This document shows positions 5,574-5,951 of a DNA stretch of 5,951 nucleotides, one piece after another. The position numbers and the translations under genes were made by a program. This DNA is from JAQAZP01 sp032127265 (GTDB lineage: Bacteria > Acidobacteriota > JAQAZP01): NCBI GenBank assembly GCA_032127265.1, contig JAQAZP010000377.1:1-5951 (forward strand). The letters are read 5' to 3'. The notes below the pieces were generated by a model. That model made no database searches and had not been told where the DNA came from. It worked only from the letters and a program-made list of their open reading frames with translations. Positions within the stretch are counted from its first letter, which is position 1; each line of letters begins with the position of its first letter.

Positions 5574-5951
5574 ATGGATTGGGACAAGGCCCTGACAATC
5601 GATTCCGAGGCCGTGGCCGCACGGCTGGAAGCCTTTATCAAGAATGAACTCACGCGGGCCGGCTTCAGCCGGCTGGTGGTGGGGCTGTCCGGCGGCATCG
5701 ACTCGGCCGTCTCTTGTGCCCTGGCCGTGCGCGCCATCGGCAAGGACAACGTCACCGCCCTGATCATGCCCTACCGCTCGAGCAACCCGGAGAACGTGAA
5801 GGACGCCAGGGACCTGGCCGCCCGTCTGGGCATCACCGCCATCACCGTTGATATCACGCCCATGGTGGACGCCTACTACGAGGGGTACCCCGACGCCGAC
5901 CAGATCCGCCGGGGCAACATGATGGCCCGCCAGCGGATGGCGGTGCTCTAC
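5574..5951 (+). CDS. nadE: NAD+ synthetase NadE, N-terminal part (C-terminus beyond right edge)
   Basis: The 126 residues present belong to the ATP-pyrophosphatase domain that converts deamido-NAD+ (nicotinate adenine dinucleotide) to NAD+ with ATP and an amide donor, the last step of NAD synthesis, in the cytoplasm. The PP-loop LSGGIDSAVS (38-47) binds ATP pyrophosphate. MPYRSSNPENVKDA (65-78) and GNMMARQRMAVLY (114-126) are typical of the family, the last near the deamido-NAD and dimer region. The sequence starts directly with the synthetase domain, with no N-terminal nitrilase-like glutaminase domain, so it is probably the ammonia-dependent type. The ATG at 5574-5576 has AGAGG at 5563-5567, six bases upstream. 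It is divergent from lptD. The opposite-strand frame over 5426-5767 is a shadow. Confidence 0.96.
   Translation, partial: MDWDKALTIDSEAVAARLEAFIKNELTRAGFSRLVVGLSGGIDSAVSCALAVRAIGKDNVTALIMPYRSSNPENVKDARDLAARLGITAITVDITPMVDAYYEGYPDADQIRRGNMMARQRMAVLY

Overview
The window looks like a chromosomal stretch from a GC-rich Gram-negative (diderm, LPS-making) bacterium. It encodes the LPS-export outer-membrane protein LptD, two reductases for 6-deoxyhexose (rhamnose-type) nucleotide sugars, and a secreted right-handed beta-helix protein. The beta-helix N-terminus (PTIQAGLDSAVDGD then ADG) is a style I associate with uncultured FCB-group and related candidate phyla such as Zixibacteria, Krumholzibacteriota or Eisenbacteria. 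That taxonomic guess is inference and weak.

Layout, left to right. 1-715 (minus): N-terminal 238 residues of a secreted beta-helix protein that runs off the left edge; its Shine-Dalgarno lies partly inside a predicted hairpin. 716-846: short spacer with that hairpin and a second stem-loop just past the next gene's stop. 847-1797 (minus): GDP-6-deoxy-D-mannose reductase-like SDR (rmd). 1844-2716 (minus): dTDP-4-dehydrorhamnose reductase (rmlD), starting at GTG. rmlD and rmd are 46 bp apart and look like one operon read leftward from a good sigma70-type promoter at 2765-2793. 2801-2984: a 184-bp nested inverted-repeat element with four GGGGACGTAC-like motifs, filling most of the space between rmlD and lptD and ending at the base next to the lptD stop codon. 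2985-5348 (minus): lptD, complete. 5349-5573: divergent regulatory region with a candidate lptD promoter, a direct repeat, an extended -10 promoter for the rightward gene, and a second, different REP-like palindrome in that gene's leader. 5574-5951 (plus): N-terminal 126 residues of NAD+ synthetase nadE, cut by the right edge.

How the genes fit together: lptD places LPS in the outer leaflet, and rmlD and rmd make the activated 6-deoxy sugars (dTDP-L-rhamnose and GDP-D-rhamnose) often used in O-antigen or other surface glycans, so the minus-strand block has a cell-envelope theme. nadE is a housekeeping gene with no evident link beyond the shared divergent promoter region. I see no defence system, CRISPR array, integrase, tRNA or rRNA. 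The least ordinary parts are the non-coding ones: two unrelated palindromic repeat types with GGGGAC cores, both at gene boundaries, and the hairpin over the beta-helix gene's ribosome binding site.
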